A stretch of 64,000 bases of DNA, taken from the NCBI GenBank assembly GCA_963580275.1, contig OY756944.1, forward strand, positions 28,585,512 to 28,649,511, in the 5' to 3' direction. Position numbers and translations under genes: made by a program. Below, piece by piece: positions 33,066 through 44,984 of this stretch (within the stretch, counting starts at the first letter, position 1; each line of letters starts with the position of its first letter). The DNA comes from Crataegus laevigata. Taxonomy: Eukaryota > Streptophyta > Magnoliopsida > Rosales > Rosaceae. The notes beneath the pieces were generated by a model. The model had not been told where the DNA came from and did no database searches. It was given only the letters and a program-made list of their open reading frames with translations.

Positions 33066-35355
33066 TGTGACATCCCGTTCCAAATTTTCTATATCCTCGA
33101 CGTGAAATGACGATTGTACCCTCGTTTATATGTGAACGGGTGTGTTTAGGGATTTATTGGGCTTTGGGTGCCCTAACCATTTAAGCCCAAACTTTGGGCT
33201 GATATTTTAACACACATACACACACGTACCCACACATGCACACACGTACACACTGTCTTCTCCTTCTCTCTCGAACCCTCTATCCCCCACCTCGCCATAA
33301 ACGTACGGACATACACACCACACTTCACCAAGGCACGAATCGAGCCTCAGGTAAGCCCAAACGTGATCTGTGACTTGTGCTGAGTATCTATATGCTAGTT
33401 TTAGGTTCGAAAACCTTCGAAATCGTACCAAACCCGTGGCTTAAATTCTAAGGTACTGTTCATGTACTTTCATTTCAGGAGGTTTTAGGTGAAAACAAGA
33501 TCACCAATCATCTTAGAATTGTCCCACGAGCGTCGGAGTACATCATTTGCACGATTTGGACGTCGGGATCACCGGTTTCGAGAGTGGCCGATTTTGGAGG
33601 AATTGTTCATCGAGATTCTAGACGTTTTTCGAAGGATTTGAAGGTATATACTTATTCTACACTAAATTTAGAGCATGTAGGAAGAAAAATGGACGAAAAA
33701 GGATGAAAAATGAGTGAGATATGGGGGTTTGAAAGTTCACCGGAAAATGGTCGCCGGAAAAACCAGTCCGGCGCCGGCGAAGGTCGCCGGAGCTGGAGGT
33801 TAGGGGTGACGGAATATTCCGTCAAAGTTGACAGAATATTCCTCACGCCGTCAGTTAGTTCTAACGAAATCCGTTAGAAGATAACGGAATATTCCTAGGG
33901 AATATTCCTGACGCCGTTAAGGTTCAGTTGCGCGTGCGCAGCACGTGACGCGCGTGGGGGCGCGTCTGTCCGTGTATTCCTTGGCGCGTGCCACAATAAA
34001 AAATTATTTTAAAATTATCACGACGATCGTGACGTCGTGTAGGTCGCGTTGGTATATTCAAATACCAAAATTGACCTTCGTATGAAAAGTTATTTACGTA
34101 GCTCGGTTATGTCCTGTTAATGACGGTTTTGCAGTTGTTTCACATATAGGTGAGACGTACCCAGAGGACGAGCGCATTCATTCTAGGCTCGAGGGATACG
34201 ACCCGTCGACATACCAGTGAGTGGGCTTTTGTTTTTAGTGTATATATATATATATAATTGGCGTTTTCCCAGAAACGCAAATTTCATGATTTATGAACGG
34301 AATTGGTTTTATAATTATATTGCCATGTCATATACCTACTATAGATTATAAATATGATCATGGTTGCATTTATTTCGCTTTGACGCCAAGGACGGCCAGG
34401 TAAGTCAGGTAAGTATGATTATAGTGCTTGAGATGATGATAGATAGTGATTTAGCTCATCAACTGCACCTCGGGTGTTTGTGCTCCGCCAGAGTAAGGCC
34501 TAGCCTTCACGTGATCGTTCACCTCACGCACCGTACGCTCACCTTGGATCCAAGGCAGGTGCCTAGCCTGTCGTACAGACCACTATAGGTGGTTCCGACT
34601 CGTAGGTGACCCACGATTCGTCGCACAGCCTTCACGTGATCGTAGCACTGAGCGTAATATTATACACCTAGCCTGTCGTACAGACCACTATAGGTGGTTC
34701 CGACTCGTGTGCAGTATAATGATTGATAGTGATTGAGTATGATGGATGAGCAATAGGTTCAGCCGTACAGGTCACTAGAGGTGACTCTGGCTGACATGAC
34801 ACTAGGGACACCCTAGATTTATATTACTTGCCTGATGATACTAATTTTCTGAGTTGGTATATCGACATGGCTTATTTCTGAGATTTGATAATGAGTTTTG
34901 ATGCTGAGACGAGTTTTCATTCATAAGTTTACATACGTATTATTTTCTGGGAAAATTATACTGATTTACAGCGAGGGGTTATTTATGGATTTTGCGAAAT
35001 GGTTTTTGAAAGTATTTGTTTTTGCCCACTCACATTTTCTGTTTTGCGCCCCTCCAGGTTCTAGGTAGCGACGACGTGGACGGCTATCAAGGCACCAAGG
35101 CAGTTCTGACAGACCGCCACTGATGTAGGATTTCTTCTGTAGTCGTATCATTTTGTTTTAAGTGACTGCACCTAGGATTGGCTCTGTGACTTCTAACTAT
35201 TTCACTCCTGCCCTCTATCACTTTTATCATATGTATATTACCAACTTGACTTTCACTGCTGCATTTCATGCATAATTACCTTCCGCTGACGTTTTTGGCT
35301 ACGTCACTCGCACGTGACGGCTAGCACGCTTCGACCCCTGGGTCGGGGTGTGTCA
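33066..35355 (+). mobile_element. Solo LTR of a gypsy-type retrotransposon with 5-bp target duplication ATAAA
   Basis: Starts TGTGACATCCCGTTCC and ends GGGTCGGGGTGTGTCA, with ATAAA immediately on both sides (33061-33065 and 35356-35360). No internal coding region is present, so this is a solo LTR of 2290 bp left by LTR-LTR recombination. It contains duplicated modules around GCCTTCACGTGATCG (34501 and 34629) and CCTGTCGTACAGACCACTAT (34567 and 34673). A CA/CGTA-rich stretch lies at 33210-33255. Confidence 0.92.
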
Positions 35356-35360
35356 ATAAA

Positions 35361-36139
35361 TGAAATGAAAATAAAATTTATAATGAAATAAAATTAATAC
35401 ATTAAAAATAAGAAAGAAAAAGATAAATAATTAAAAAAATCAAAATATAATTAATAAATGAGGTTATTAATGTATCGAGAGATTAAAATTAGATTTTGAT
35501 CTTACTCATGGTTTTTATCTAAAAGTTATATTTGCCAAGGATTAAAATGAAGTTACTTATAATAAAAAAAAAGTGCTTAAGTAATAACATTTTAGAGGGA
35601 GTACACGTTGTACGCAATAAGCTTGATTTGTTGTCCCATTTTTTCGCGTGATTTTTTAGAATGTCGACGTTGTATATGTGCTTTTCTCAAATCCATCCTA
35701 ATCTCAACCCGTTGTGCGATTTGTCAATTTATCGTTTTGCTTGCGCACCGTTGGTATTGAGTATTAGGAGAGACAAAATCCTTCTGCATGACTTTGGGGC
35801 CGGAAGTTTAACTGCCTTATTCTTTGAGTACCTTTTTGTAAATTTGTATGAGGTGAACCACTAGAATCGATTAATGAGGACCGCATGATGTAAAAGTTTG
35901 TAAATTGTCATTTGCCAAGCAAAACTAATTATACATATAAGCCCTTTTCAAGCTTTTCAATACAAGTATGTATGCATCATCACATAGGTGGATAACACAA
36001 TAATACTTCTAAATTCTAAGAATGGTCGGAGACATATACATATACGCATACGGATATATACATAGTATACGTACTTGATATATAGAGAAAAGTATTCCTA
36101 ATTTGAGTAGCAAGTTGTACGTAAATTGCATGGGAGAAT
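35361..36139. other. Intergenic; no gene seen
   Basis: AT-rich. Short open frames without recognisable similarity. Confidence 0.5.
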
Positions 36140-36484
36140 TTAAAAGAGGAAGAAGAAAAGGCAAAGGGATAAACCCAAAGCAAGGGAAGGCATCTGAGTT
36201 GAAATTGGGGACGATGATGATTTGGCATGTTGCCCTTTGGGAGTCGGCCTATGTATTATCTTCTTGTGAATCCCAAGCTTCCGAGTACTCAAATCGTAAT
36301 TGTTTGCAGCCGCTTCTGGTTCCTGCTGCTGCATCCGGACTTGCTGGCCAGCAAGAACCCTGGCAGGATTATTCAGGTGGGCAGTTGCATGGGCTGAGCT
36401 GGGAAGAGATTGAGAGGATATCAGTAGAAGGAGAACGAGGACGAGTTGCGAGAGACAGACTGCAGACTTCATCTCACTTATCAT
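36140..36484 (-). CDS. Small predicted secreted protein with hydrophobic C-terminus (protein D)
   Basis: Minus-strand single exon of 114 residues. MISEMKSAVCLSQLVLVLLL followed by LISSQSLPSSAHA is a strong signal peptide. The mature part is Gln/Ala-rich (AGQQVRMQQQEPEAAANNYD), then basic (STRKLGIHKKIIHRPTPKGQ), then Ser-rich (HAKSSSSPIS), then ends in a hydrophobic tail (PSLALGLSLCLFFFLF). This tail with small residues before it resembles a GPI signal. The RPTPKGQ segment is loosely like the RPRPTKGAA of copy B; homology is uncertain. A TATATA box lies upstream at 36549-36557. The overlapping plus-strand frame (36103-36507) lacks such structure and is taken as the shadow. Confidence 0.65.
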   Translation of the reverse strand: MISEMKSAVCLSQLVLVLLLLISSQSLPSSAHATAHLNNPARVLAGQQVRMQQQEPEAAANNYDLSTRKLGIHKKIIHRPTPKGQHAKSSSSPISTQMPSLALGLSLCLFFFLF

Positions 36485-36548
36485 GTCGTCAGGCCGAGAG
36501 TGGTTGATGTTGTTTAGACTTCTAATACCTTACTCTTCCAAATAATGA

Positions 36549-36557
36549 ATATATATA
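36549..36557 (-). promoter_or_regulatory. TATA box of protein D gene
   Basis: Minus strand reads AGTATATATATTC about 65 bases before the ATG at 36484. Confidence 0.55.
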
Positions 36558-36654
36558 CTGCTGGGTTGTAGCATCTATTGGTCCTTCCGTGGGAATATTA
36601 TGTCCGACAGACATCACACGCAATCGTGTGGGAACTCTCTGGTGGACAAGACCA

Positions 36655-36755
36655 AGTATTGCAAAGATTCTTTGGTGTGTTTGAAACACGAGATACTGGA
36701 TATTTAGTATTTTGTCTCGTGTTCCGGACACACTAAAAAGTCTCTTTAAGATTGG
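36655..36755. mobile_element. Small inverted-repeat element
   Basis: GATTCTTTGGTGTGTTTGAA at 36667 is inverted and imperfect against ...CCGGACACACTAAAAAGTCT near 36723-36742. Non-coding. Confidence 0.45.
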
Positions 36756-37394
36756 GTTATGTTATGTGTGCATGAGACGATTTATATGAAATAGAATGAC
36801 TTGCATTGTTGCAAAAAAACTGAGATGACAACTTAATGGGTTATGTCGTAATTAGAGTGTTTAAAATATCAGAATAGTGAAAATATTAATATGCAAATTT
36901 GTGAAAATATTTGACGAATATATTGAATATCGATATCAATTGCTTTCGATAGAAATGATAAAAATTTAACATGAAACTTTAGGAATTGGCAAACATTCTT
37001 TTGGACAAAATAAAAGAGTGTCTCCGATATTTAACAAATATGTCAAAAATATTAACGATATATGTTGATTTTACCCTAAACGTAAGAGTTTTTTCGATAA
37101 GAGGTGAAGTTTAGACTTCACCCACCATTTTCATATCTTTCTCTAATTTTTTAAATATTTTTATAAAAATATTGAGCGTATCAACAAAATTTTAAACACA
37201 AAATAAACAGGAAAATTTATAATGGTTCACTTTAATTAGGCTACATTCATTTTATTTGGATTTTTATTTGAGTATTTGAGGAGCTATTTACATAGAGAGG
37301 AGCTAGGATATCTCTAAGGAGGAAGAGGAAGGCTTGGAAACCTTTACATAGAAAATATGAGAGAGAGCAAGTGCCCAGTCGAGGAAAGAGGTCA

Positions 37395-37565
37395 TTTTTG
37401 GTTCTTTCTCACCAAATTTAAGGATCTGGGTCTTTGAAATTTGATCCAACGACTACAAATTGAAAATCTCTCTAAAAATTATAATAATTATAACTGTTAG
37501 ATCAAATTTTAAAAGTTCAGATTTCTGAATCTCTAAAATTTAGTGAGAGAGATCCAGAGGGATCT
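37395..37565. mobile_element. Palindromic MITE-like element
   Basis: TTCTCACCAAATTTAAGGAT at the left and ATCTCTAAAATTTAGTGAGA at the right are inverted copies, as are ATTTGATCCAACG and CTGTTAGATCAAAT towards the centre. AT-rich loop. Confidence 0.65.
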
Positions 37566-37765
37566 GTTCCCCCAAGCGACCCCTCTTTCCTTCTAACGAT
37601 GATTTAGCTCACGATTAACAAGTCTTCCTTTGTTGGTGATGTGGACATGATCGGCTGAGTCTTCCTTGATTTATGTGCAAAGTATATAGCATCAGTAACT
37701 TGTCCCTTGTATGCAATGGGAACACCTTGAGTTTGACGTCTCGATTTAGCTATCATGCATGATAA

Positions 37766-38258
37766 GATTGAGGCACTAAGGCGAAAATATATTCATTTTA
37801 TATTTCATATAAGTTGTTCGCATAAATACCAAATTTAGCTCTCTATGTTAGAATTTGTGCTTTTAAGTGAGTCATCGAGCAAAGACTATTAGTCCACACA
37901 TTTTCATGTGAGTCATCAAAGCAGATAATAAACTGCCTAATTCTAACTTGTTTATTAGATTGAGGCACTAAGGCGACAATATATTCATTTCATATTTCAT
38001 ATAAGTTGTTCGCATAAATGCCAAATTCAGCTCTTTACGCTAGAATTTGTGCTTTTATTTATTAGATTGAGGCACTAAGGCGACAATATATTCATTTCAT
38101 ATTTCATATAAGTTGTTCGAATAAATACCAAATCCAGCTCTCTACATTAGAATTTGTGCTTTTAAGTGAGTCATCGAGCAAAGACTCTACTAGTCCACAC
38201 ATTTTCATGTGAGTCATCAAAGCAGATAATAAACCGCCTAATTCTAACTTGTTTATTA
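37766..38258. repeat. Three-copy tandem repeat, about 192 bp unit, middle copy deleted
   Basis: Copies at 37766-37957, 37958-38064 and 38065-38258 each begin GATTGAGGCACTAAGGCG and share TTTCATATAAGTTGTTCG. The middle copy lacks about 85 bases (the AAGTGAGTCATCGAGC to AACTTG part) but keeps TTTATTA at its end. Confidence 0.93.
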
Positions 38259-38395
38259 CTAGCCGCTAAAGTATTACGGTCTAACTGTATTTCTTTTTAC
38301 TTGTAAGTAAAAGGTCTTAGGTTCAATTCTCGCTAAATGCGAATTTGAACCACATTATTGCTAGCCCGCTGTGAGGTTAAGTTCACCCCTCCCCT
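38259..38395 (+). mobile_element. tRNA-derived SINE
   Basis: Has a B-box-like GGTCTTAGGTTCAATTCTC followed by GCGAATTTGAACCACATTAT and TGCTAGCCCGCTGTGAGG, ending in a CCCCTCCCCTTT tail. This order is that of a common Rosaceae SINE. It abuts the tandem repeat on the left and the Harbinger element on the right. Confidence 0.7.
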
Positions 38396-39220
38396 TTAGA
38401 GCAAGTCTAGCAGGGTTGATAGCCCAATGGACAGTGGACACAATAGAACCAAATTGTTGGGCAATCAAGTCCAGCCCATTTGGGCCTCAGCACTAGAGGG
38501 GGCCCTAGCAACAGGCCCAACACGAATCGTTGGCCCGAGAGTCCGAGTGCCAGGTGACGCAAGGCTGACGTCAAGCCACGTTTATGTGTTTTTTTGCGTC
38601 AGGCGCGTGCACTTAAAGCTCGCGTGGTGGCGCATCTCCGGCATGTTTTCAAACGCGGTGCCAGGCGGCACAGATTCTGAAAGGTTACCGTTGGTGAAGC
38701 CACGTGGCTTCTTCACTTCTGTTGGATTTCAATGGTTACATTTTATGGACCGTTGGATTTCCAATGGTAAAAAAAATAATTCAAACCTTCATTAATTTCA
38801 GCCATTGGATTTGAGATCAATAGTCCACGTTATTCACCTTTATAAATAAAAAAAATGTAAAAAATCTGATATTTTACCGTTGTGCCACGTAGTACAATTT
38901 GGAGGGTTGGAATTCAAATTTTTTTTAATCCAAGGGCAAAGATTAATTATGTGAATAAAAAATCCAAATTTTATTTTTTTGAAAAATTAAAAAAATTTGA
39001 TTTTACTTTTCTTAAAATACCTTCTCATTATCTTCTACCTTGCACCACAATTTCATATTTTCTCAAGTACTTTCAACCACATTCCTATCTTTCTCTCAAG
39101 GTTTCAATACAATTTTTTTCCAACAAAATGACTAATAATGCAAGAGGAGACGGTCCTAACACAACAAGAGAAGATGGTTCTAGCACCACAAATTGGTTAG
39201 GTGATGATTTTCCATTCACG

Positions 39221-39320
39221 AGCCCATAAATTTTCCAATCACTTTGTTTGTAATCAGAGCCCATAAATTTTCCAATCACTTTGTTTGTAATCAGAGCCCA
39301 TAATTTTCCAATCACTTTGG
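39221..39320. repeat. 37-bp tandem repeat, about 2.7 copies
   Basis: AGCCCATAAATTTTCCAATC plus ACTTTGTTTGTAATCAG, repeated at 39221, 39258 and (with one base lost) 39295. Confidence 0.9.
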
Positions 39321-39675
39321 ATTGTAATTTCTTATTTATTGAATAGAGTACTTTATGTTGTTTCCAATATATTAAATTTAGTACTTTATTTAAACTAAGA
39401 GTATATTTATTTAATTTGGTAATTTATTTATACTAAGAGAATATTTATTCAAAGGGCATAAACACACCAAATAAAATTACATAAACATACCAAATAATAA
39501 AAAACTCACTAAATGAATTTAAAAAACACGCCAAATAAAATTAAATAAACAGACCAAATAAAAACAAACACATTAAATGAACTTAAGTATCTTAAGCTTG
39601 TTTCAATTCCCACTGATGCTCTATCAAGTCAATTTGTCTGGCATTGTGCATATATGGGTCCTGAAGTGCAGTATA

Positions 39676-40815
39676 TCATTGAGTGAACCTTTCTTTGTAA
39701 CGTCCATCCCTTTCTAATGGCTCGTGCTGCACAGGTTCTTCAGTGGCATCATGAGCACAATATATTTGTGTTCTGGAATTGTTTATTGTGTCTAACTCAT
39801 ATTCATCAACGACATCATAATTGTACTCATCTTCCACAATCATGTTGTGAAGAATGATGCATGTCATCATGATGGATCGAATCAACTCTAAATCAAATAT
39901 TATGGCAACACCATTGACAATCGCCCAACGAGCTTGAAGGATACCAAAACAACGCTCCAAATCCTTCATGCACCCTTCTTGACAGCTTGCAAAGTACGTG
40001 GCATTGTTTTGACAAATGATGACCACCTTGGGTAAATTCCATCTACTAGGTAGTATGGCTCGTGGTACTTATGTCCGTTGACTTAGTACGTGACTCTTGG
40101 TGTTTTTCCTTGCAAGACATCGTTAAACACTGGAGATTGGGCAAGGACATTAAGGTCATTTTGAGCTCCTGGAACCCAAAAAAAGGCATGTCAAATCCAT
40201 GTTTCAAATGATGTCACCGCCTCCAAAATGATACTTTTTGCTCATTTTCTATCCCCACAAGCTCCTTGCCATGCACTTGGATAGTTTTTCCAAGTCTAGT
40301 GCATACAGTCGATGCTTCAAATCATCCCAGGAAAACCTCGCATTTGCCCTTCTTCAGAAGCCTTTGCAAGTCCATCGAAGTAGGTCTCTGGAGGTACTCT
40401 GGTGTAGATAGATTCGATTGCAGAGCAAAACCTCATCAGGGACTCAAGAATGGTTGATTTTTCGATCCCCACTATCTCATCCACTTGGACTATTAATGTT
40501 CCATATGCAAGTATCCGCAAGGCAACAATAATTTTTTACTCAGGCAGGATACCCATAACACCAAAAGCATCATTCTTTTGGAGAAAGTAAGAATCATGGT
40601 TGAAAACAGCGCCCATGATTTTGTTGAACAATGGTTGTTCCATTCTAAAACGACGTCTAAAGTACGTATCAGGGAATGCACTGTTACAGACAAAATAATC
40701 GTCCAAGAGGTCCATACCTCATCGTTGCCTGCTTCTATCAATGTTTGCAGAACGACTGGGCCTGGAGATCTGAGCCACAACTTGGATGACTCGACGGGAA
40801 TGTAAGGCTCTTACC
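39676..40815 (-). pseudogene. Harbinger transposase (HARBI1-like nuclease), fragmented
   Basis: Minus-strand blocks in differing frames show the family order: about 40680-40520 with FRMEQPLFNKIMGAVFNHDS and then ALRILAYGTLIVQVDEIVGI, 40450-40260 with ESTILESLMRFCSAIE-like text, RGFPGMI and SIDCMH, and 40026-39676 with LERCFGILQARWAI and IIRSIMMTCIILHNMIVED-like text. RGFPGMI-SIDCMH is the region of the first catalytic Asp. Several stops and frame changes interrupt it, so it is dead. Confidence 0.85.
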
Positions 40816-41579
40816 ATTCTTGCTTCGTCATCTCTCCTTCAACGCTCCTCATCCTCATCATCTTCTATCTCATTTTGGGACATCTGGAGATTGAACATTT
40901 CTTCTGATTAGTTAAACAATTCTTCCTTTGCTGATCGATTTCCCACATTATCCTTAAAGAAGAAGACATTGTAAGAAGGAAGCAAAAACTATGAATAATG
41001 ATAGAGATTTTGATTTTGGTGTGTGATTTCCTAGGATAGATGGTGGATTATATATGAAGGATTCAGAAAGGATTAAGTTGTAGATAATGCCACGTGGTAT
41101 GCTGTCATTCGTTAAAAGTCTGATCGAAATCTATCCTCAAAGTTTGTAAATAGATTATGACACATGGCACGATGTGATTGGTTAAAAATCTTATCAAAAA
41201 TCTATCCTCAACGATTCTAAAAAGGTAACGACACATGGCACAACGGCATTAGATAAAAATCTTATCGAAATCTATCACCAATAATTGTCTTTTCGAATAA
41301 TGACACGTGGCGCAATGAAAACGATTAAAAATCTTATCCGAAATTACAAATAAAATTATTTTGTATTATTTTATAATAAAAAATACTAATATTTTATTGC
41401 ATATTGCCAAGCCTATTCAGTGTAGGGGTGGAGATGCAAAAGGCAGTTACTGAGTGGATTCAATAGTGAATAGTCCTACGGGGCCTTTGCAACACTTGAG
41501 TTGCTCTTAGTATAAATAATAAGGTTGTTCAAAAAAAAAAAAACTTGTTTACTACTAATTATGGATAAATCATAAATAT

Positions 41580-41795
41580 ATAATTAAAAGGATAATATTT
41601 GAGTACTCACTTTTTGGTTTTGTCCAATAATATTTTAACACATGTTTTATTGTTTTAAGAAACAATGGACGTGTTATTAAAAAAAAATTTAAAACTTTTA
41701 AAAAACAAGAGACACATGCCATTTTCTGATTAAAACAAATCAAAAAGAAAATACATAAAGTACTCATTAATAAGAATCTAAATATTATCCTAATT
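41580..41795. mobile_element. MITE with TAATTA...AGGATAATATTT inverted ends
   Basis: Left end TAATTAAAAGGATAATATTT and right end AAATATTATCCTAATTA are inverted copies, and AGTACTCA recurs inverted inside (41599 and 41760). No coding capacity. Confidence 0.75.
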
Positions 41796-41814
41796 AAAAA
41801 AGGAGAGTGACTGT

Positions 41815-41995
41815 TTGTCCTCCCCTTTCCATACCCTCTTTATGTCCTCCTGTTTTATGCGGTCACGGTTAAGCCACGTCAGTATTTTATATTAATTTTT
41901 TAATAAAGATAATAAGACAAAAAAAAAATAAAAATATAAAATATTAACATGGCTTAACTGTGACCGCACAAACAGAAAGAGGGCACCAAAGTTGA
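41815..41995. mobile_element. Palindromic MITE (GCGGTCACGGTTAAGCCACG type)
   Basis: GCGGTCACGGTTAAGCCACG at 41859 is inverted against CATGGCTTAACTGTGACCGC at 41949. Outer parts (CCTCTTTATGTCC / AGAAAGAGGGCAC) also partly pair. AT-rich loop. Confidence 0.8.
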
Positions 41996-42516
41996 ATATA
42001 TTTTCTTGTATCGATACATTGGTCTGATTTCATGATATTAATTAGGCAGTGGTCGCGGGGTTGTCCCGTCTCACTCAAAACCTTTGACAACTAATGTTAA
42101 ACAATGAAATCAATTTCTAATTCGAGTCAAATAGCAATGATTCGACACACTTTTTTCTGCACTATTTTAGAAATTCAAGGGCTTCATCTCATATGGATAT
42201 ATAAAATACATCTAATTGCACTTTGCTTTCGAAAAGTTCGAAAAAAGTCTCAAATCCAACTCATATAATTCACACGGATGCCCGTGCTCACATGCTGTAC
42301 AAAAAATGCAGTCTCATCATTATCGGAAAGGAACTTGACTAGGAAATATCATCATCATCACCCACGACACCTCTTACAAAAGTATGCTGACTCCCGCCAT
42401 TTCTACCTGGCGAGGTTTCCCTCAATTGACATAAATCTCAACCTCTGAAGAAATTTAAAAGATATCTGCTGCGAATTGACAAGTTCCAAAAGAAAAATAA
42501 TTTGCAGAGATGAGGT

Positions 42517-44983
42517 TTACTGAAACAGATTGTCAAGAACTTCACGATTGAGCTTCTGCAGGGACATATTTTGGCCCACGAGTCTTGCCAATTCGCCTAC
42601 CACTCGATCCATGTACATCACATAAAGCCCGTTTCTGCTCTCCAAAACTTCTAATGCCTTACGTGCTTGAAGAACTGATACCACCCACTCTTCAAACAGC
42701 ACTGCAAATATCAAACCGTTGTTCGATTATTTCTCAGTCAAAATATCTGGAAGGTAAATTGGCATTTGCTGCATTGTATATGGATAGAAAAATGTAAGGA
42801 TGTCGAAAGCTTGTGAAATGAGTAGCAATTACTACACGTACTGGTGTTGAAACCTTCGTCCTTTGACCATTCAGATAAGTAATCGGATACCAAAAACTCA
42901 GTAAGCTGGATCCTGTCATCCACATTACAAGAAATCATATCAAAATCTCGTTCCATTGGAAACTGATGAAGAATGTAGAAGTAAAATATGCACTTCAAAG
43001 TTATGCTGGTTAACCTTAGGTAAACTGACAAGGAACCATCCACAATTCTGCAGACTCAGTGGAAGAAACATGAGGGAAGAAGGTAGGATGCATTTTTGTC
43101 TAGGGAAATAATGAGACTCTTAACGAATTTTTGCCACTCGAAGGACGGAACTCAAATCCCATGTAATGCCTTTCTGCTCAGTATTTGGGATTGTGGATCC
43201 TCAAACAACGTTTTATATCCAAATCGTCAAGGAATAAAAGGATGCCGAAAACAAGCAAGTTGGGTTTCGGTCCCTAATGAATAACAGTAACTGATGAAAA
43301 AATTGGAGAGATGATCACAGTCGAGAATGTGTTTTGTGGATCTGGAATGCTTACAGTATGAACATGCATTGATGCATGTTTGTAAAAGCATCATCAAATG
43401 GATCTTTGAAGAGGAAATTTTCCACCAGGACAGAAATTCTCTGAGAAACTGCGAATAATGCACGTTGTCCAACGTAAGGCTCGCTTCCAAGCTTTCGGAT
43501 CAAATGCTGAACGGAAAACTGAGCCTCAGATTCAGCGTGTTCTGATCCTGGAAAAAAGTATTAGTAACATAATTAGCGAAATGATATATTAACAATGAAA
43601 GAAAATTGTAAGCCACAACCTAATTGGAAACAATACCTTACCATTTCCTTGCAACGGGAAACACATCCGTTTAACCAAACGCGTGATTAAGCTGTTGATA
43701 ATTCCTTCTATGAGTTCCACATTATTTCCCGTGGATAACAGATTCTTCAGTGAAGCTTCAAGAAATTTGGAAACATAAATTCAGTGTGCCTGCTCTATAG
43801 ATTAAAATTAATTCTAGCAAATTAAGTAGCGGTGTTTTGGATCATGATCAATCAAAACACGAAACAAGCATGCTACCTAGAATAAAGTCTACAGCTTGGT
43901 GTGACCAGTTCACAAAATTAGCATCGTCTACCTGAAATTCCAACAGATCCAATTTAGAACAAAAGCATATGATTACAATTAACACACCAGAAAATCAAAC
44001 TATAATTAACCGTCCGTTTGTTTTTCGAAAGGAAAAAGGCAAATGATAAAGTGAGTTACGAATCTAACAGGAGAATCGGTTTCACAAAGCTCCACAAGAA
44101 AATCGATCGAAGCTCTAAGCTGCTCCATTTCATCTTCACTGTTTGTGTCTGCACTAGCAATTACTAAATGCATATAACTTTCCACAAAACCCCCAAATTA
44201 CAAAGTTCTTAAATATCTTATGATAAAATAACAGAATTTCAAGCCGGAAAATTGCCATAAAATTAAATTAAATCAAAGCCCAATGCACCTGAGAAATGGC
44301 GGCGCTGGGACGATCCGCTTGCCCTTCTTCTTCTCCTTTCCTTGAAACGCACTGCAAGAAAAATGATTTGTTAAAAAAGAAATGTATACACAAAGTTGAT
44401 GAGAATACGAGAAAGAGGATGATGATGATAAGAACCGTGTCGAAGAAATCTGCGTCGCAAGACGTCATTGAATCTGCATTGAGAGGGATCTGGAAGCCGC
44501 TTGCTAGGGCTTAATTTCCCCAAATTATCGAAGAAATAACACTTGCATGAAGCGCTCTCCGGGAACAAGTCGCACTGCGAAGCGTCTGAAACCGAAAAGT
44601 ACATCAAATTAAGGATTGATCAGCTTATAGATGGAGAGAGAGAGAGAGAGAGGACCTTCAGCTTCGTTGAGATCCTGCCGGAGTCTCAAAAGCTCGAGCT
44701 TTCGCTCCTTGGCCTGATGCACAACTTAATTGATTAGGCTTCTTCTTGGATTTCAGAATTTAACGAAATTGTGATCGGAATTCAAGTGCATTCAATTCAA
44801 AGAGACGAGAGAGACCTTTCGCTTCCATCGGAGAGCGTCGGATTGATCGACAGAGGGTGGAGGAGGAGGACGGGGCTGATTTTGGAGAAGTTTTGATCGG
44901 AGAAGAGAGATGGCGACGGCTACCCTCAGCGACTGCTCGTCCGCCACTGACTGCGCTACTTGCTGTTGTTCGCTGCCGGACAT
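42517..44983 (-). CDS. MPS1: MULTIPOLAR SPINDLE 1 / PRD2-like meiotic protein
   Basis: Eleven minus-strand exons: 44983-44816, 44713-44656, 44585-44436, 44351-44289, 44148-44060, 43931-43877, 43755-43642, 43547-43355, 43047-43015, 42912-42842 and 42701-42517. They sum to 1179 nt (392 residues), with frame kept throughout. Start MSGSEQQQVAQSVADEQSLR leads into AVAISLLRSKLLQNQP; then ERKLELLRLRQDLNEAE (coiled), SQCDLFPESASC, a basic RFKERRRRASGSSQRRHFS block, EDEMEQLRASIDFLVELCET, VDDANFVNWSHQAVDFIL, IRKLGSEPYVGQRALFAVSQ and a C-terminal LFEEWVVSVLQARKALEVLE. I assign it to MPS1/PRD2 from this pattern and from its place next to eIFiso4G and SKIP1; in Arabidopsis this gene is needed for meiotic double-strand break formation and spindle organisation. 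Some internal acceptors (exons 5, 7, 10) are the best of several choices. A (GA)n run lies in intron 2. Confidence 0.82.
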
Positions 44984-44984
44984 T

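Larger units (their letters stand above)
38399..41506. mobile_element. PIF/Harbinger DNA transposon, defective
   Basis: Bounded by GAGCAAGTC at 38399 and ...GAGTTGCTC at 41506 (inverted) with TTA on each side (38396-38398 and 41507-41509). Carries broken transposase coding sequence on the minus strand. Its right end matches that of the element at 21845-24721. A 37-bp tandem repeat lies inside at 39221-39320. Confidence 0.85.

Noticed and set aside
36103..36507. 134-residue plus-strand frame
   Set aside because: Overlaps protein D, which has a signal peptide and TATA box; the plus frame has no such features.
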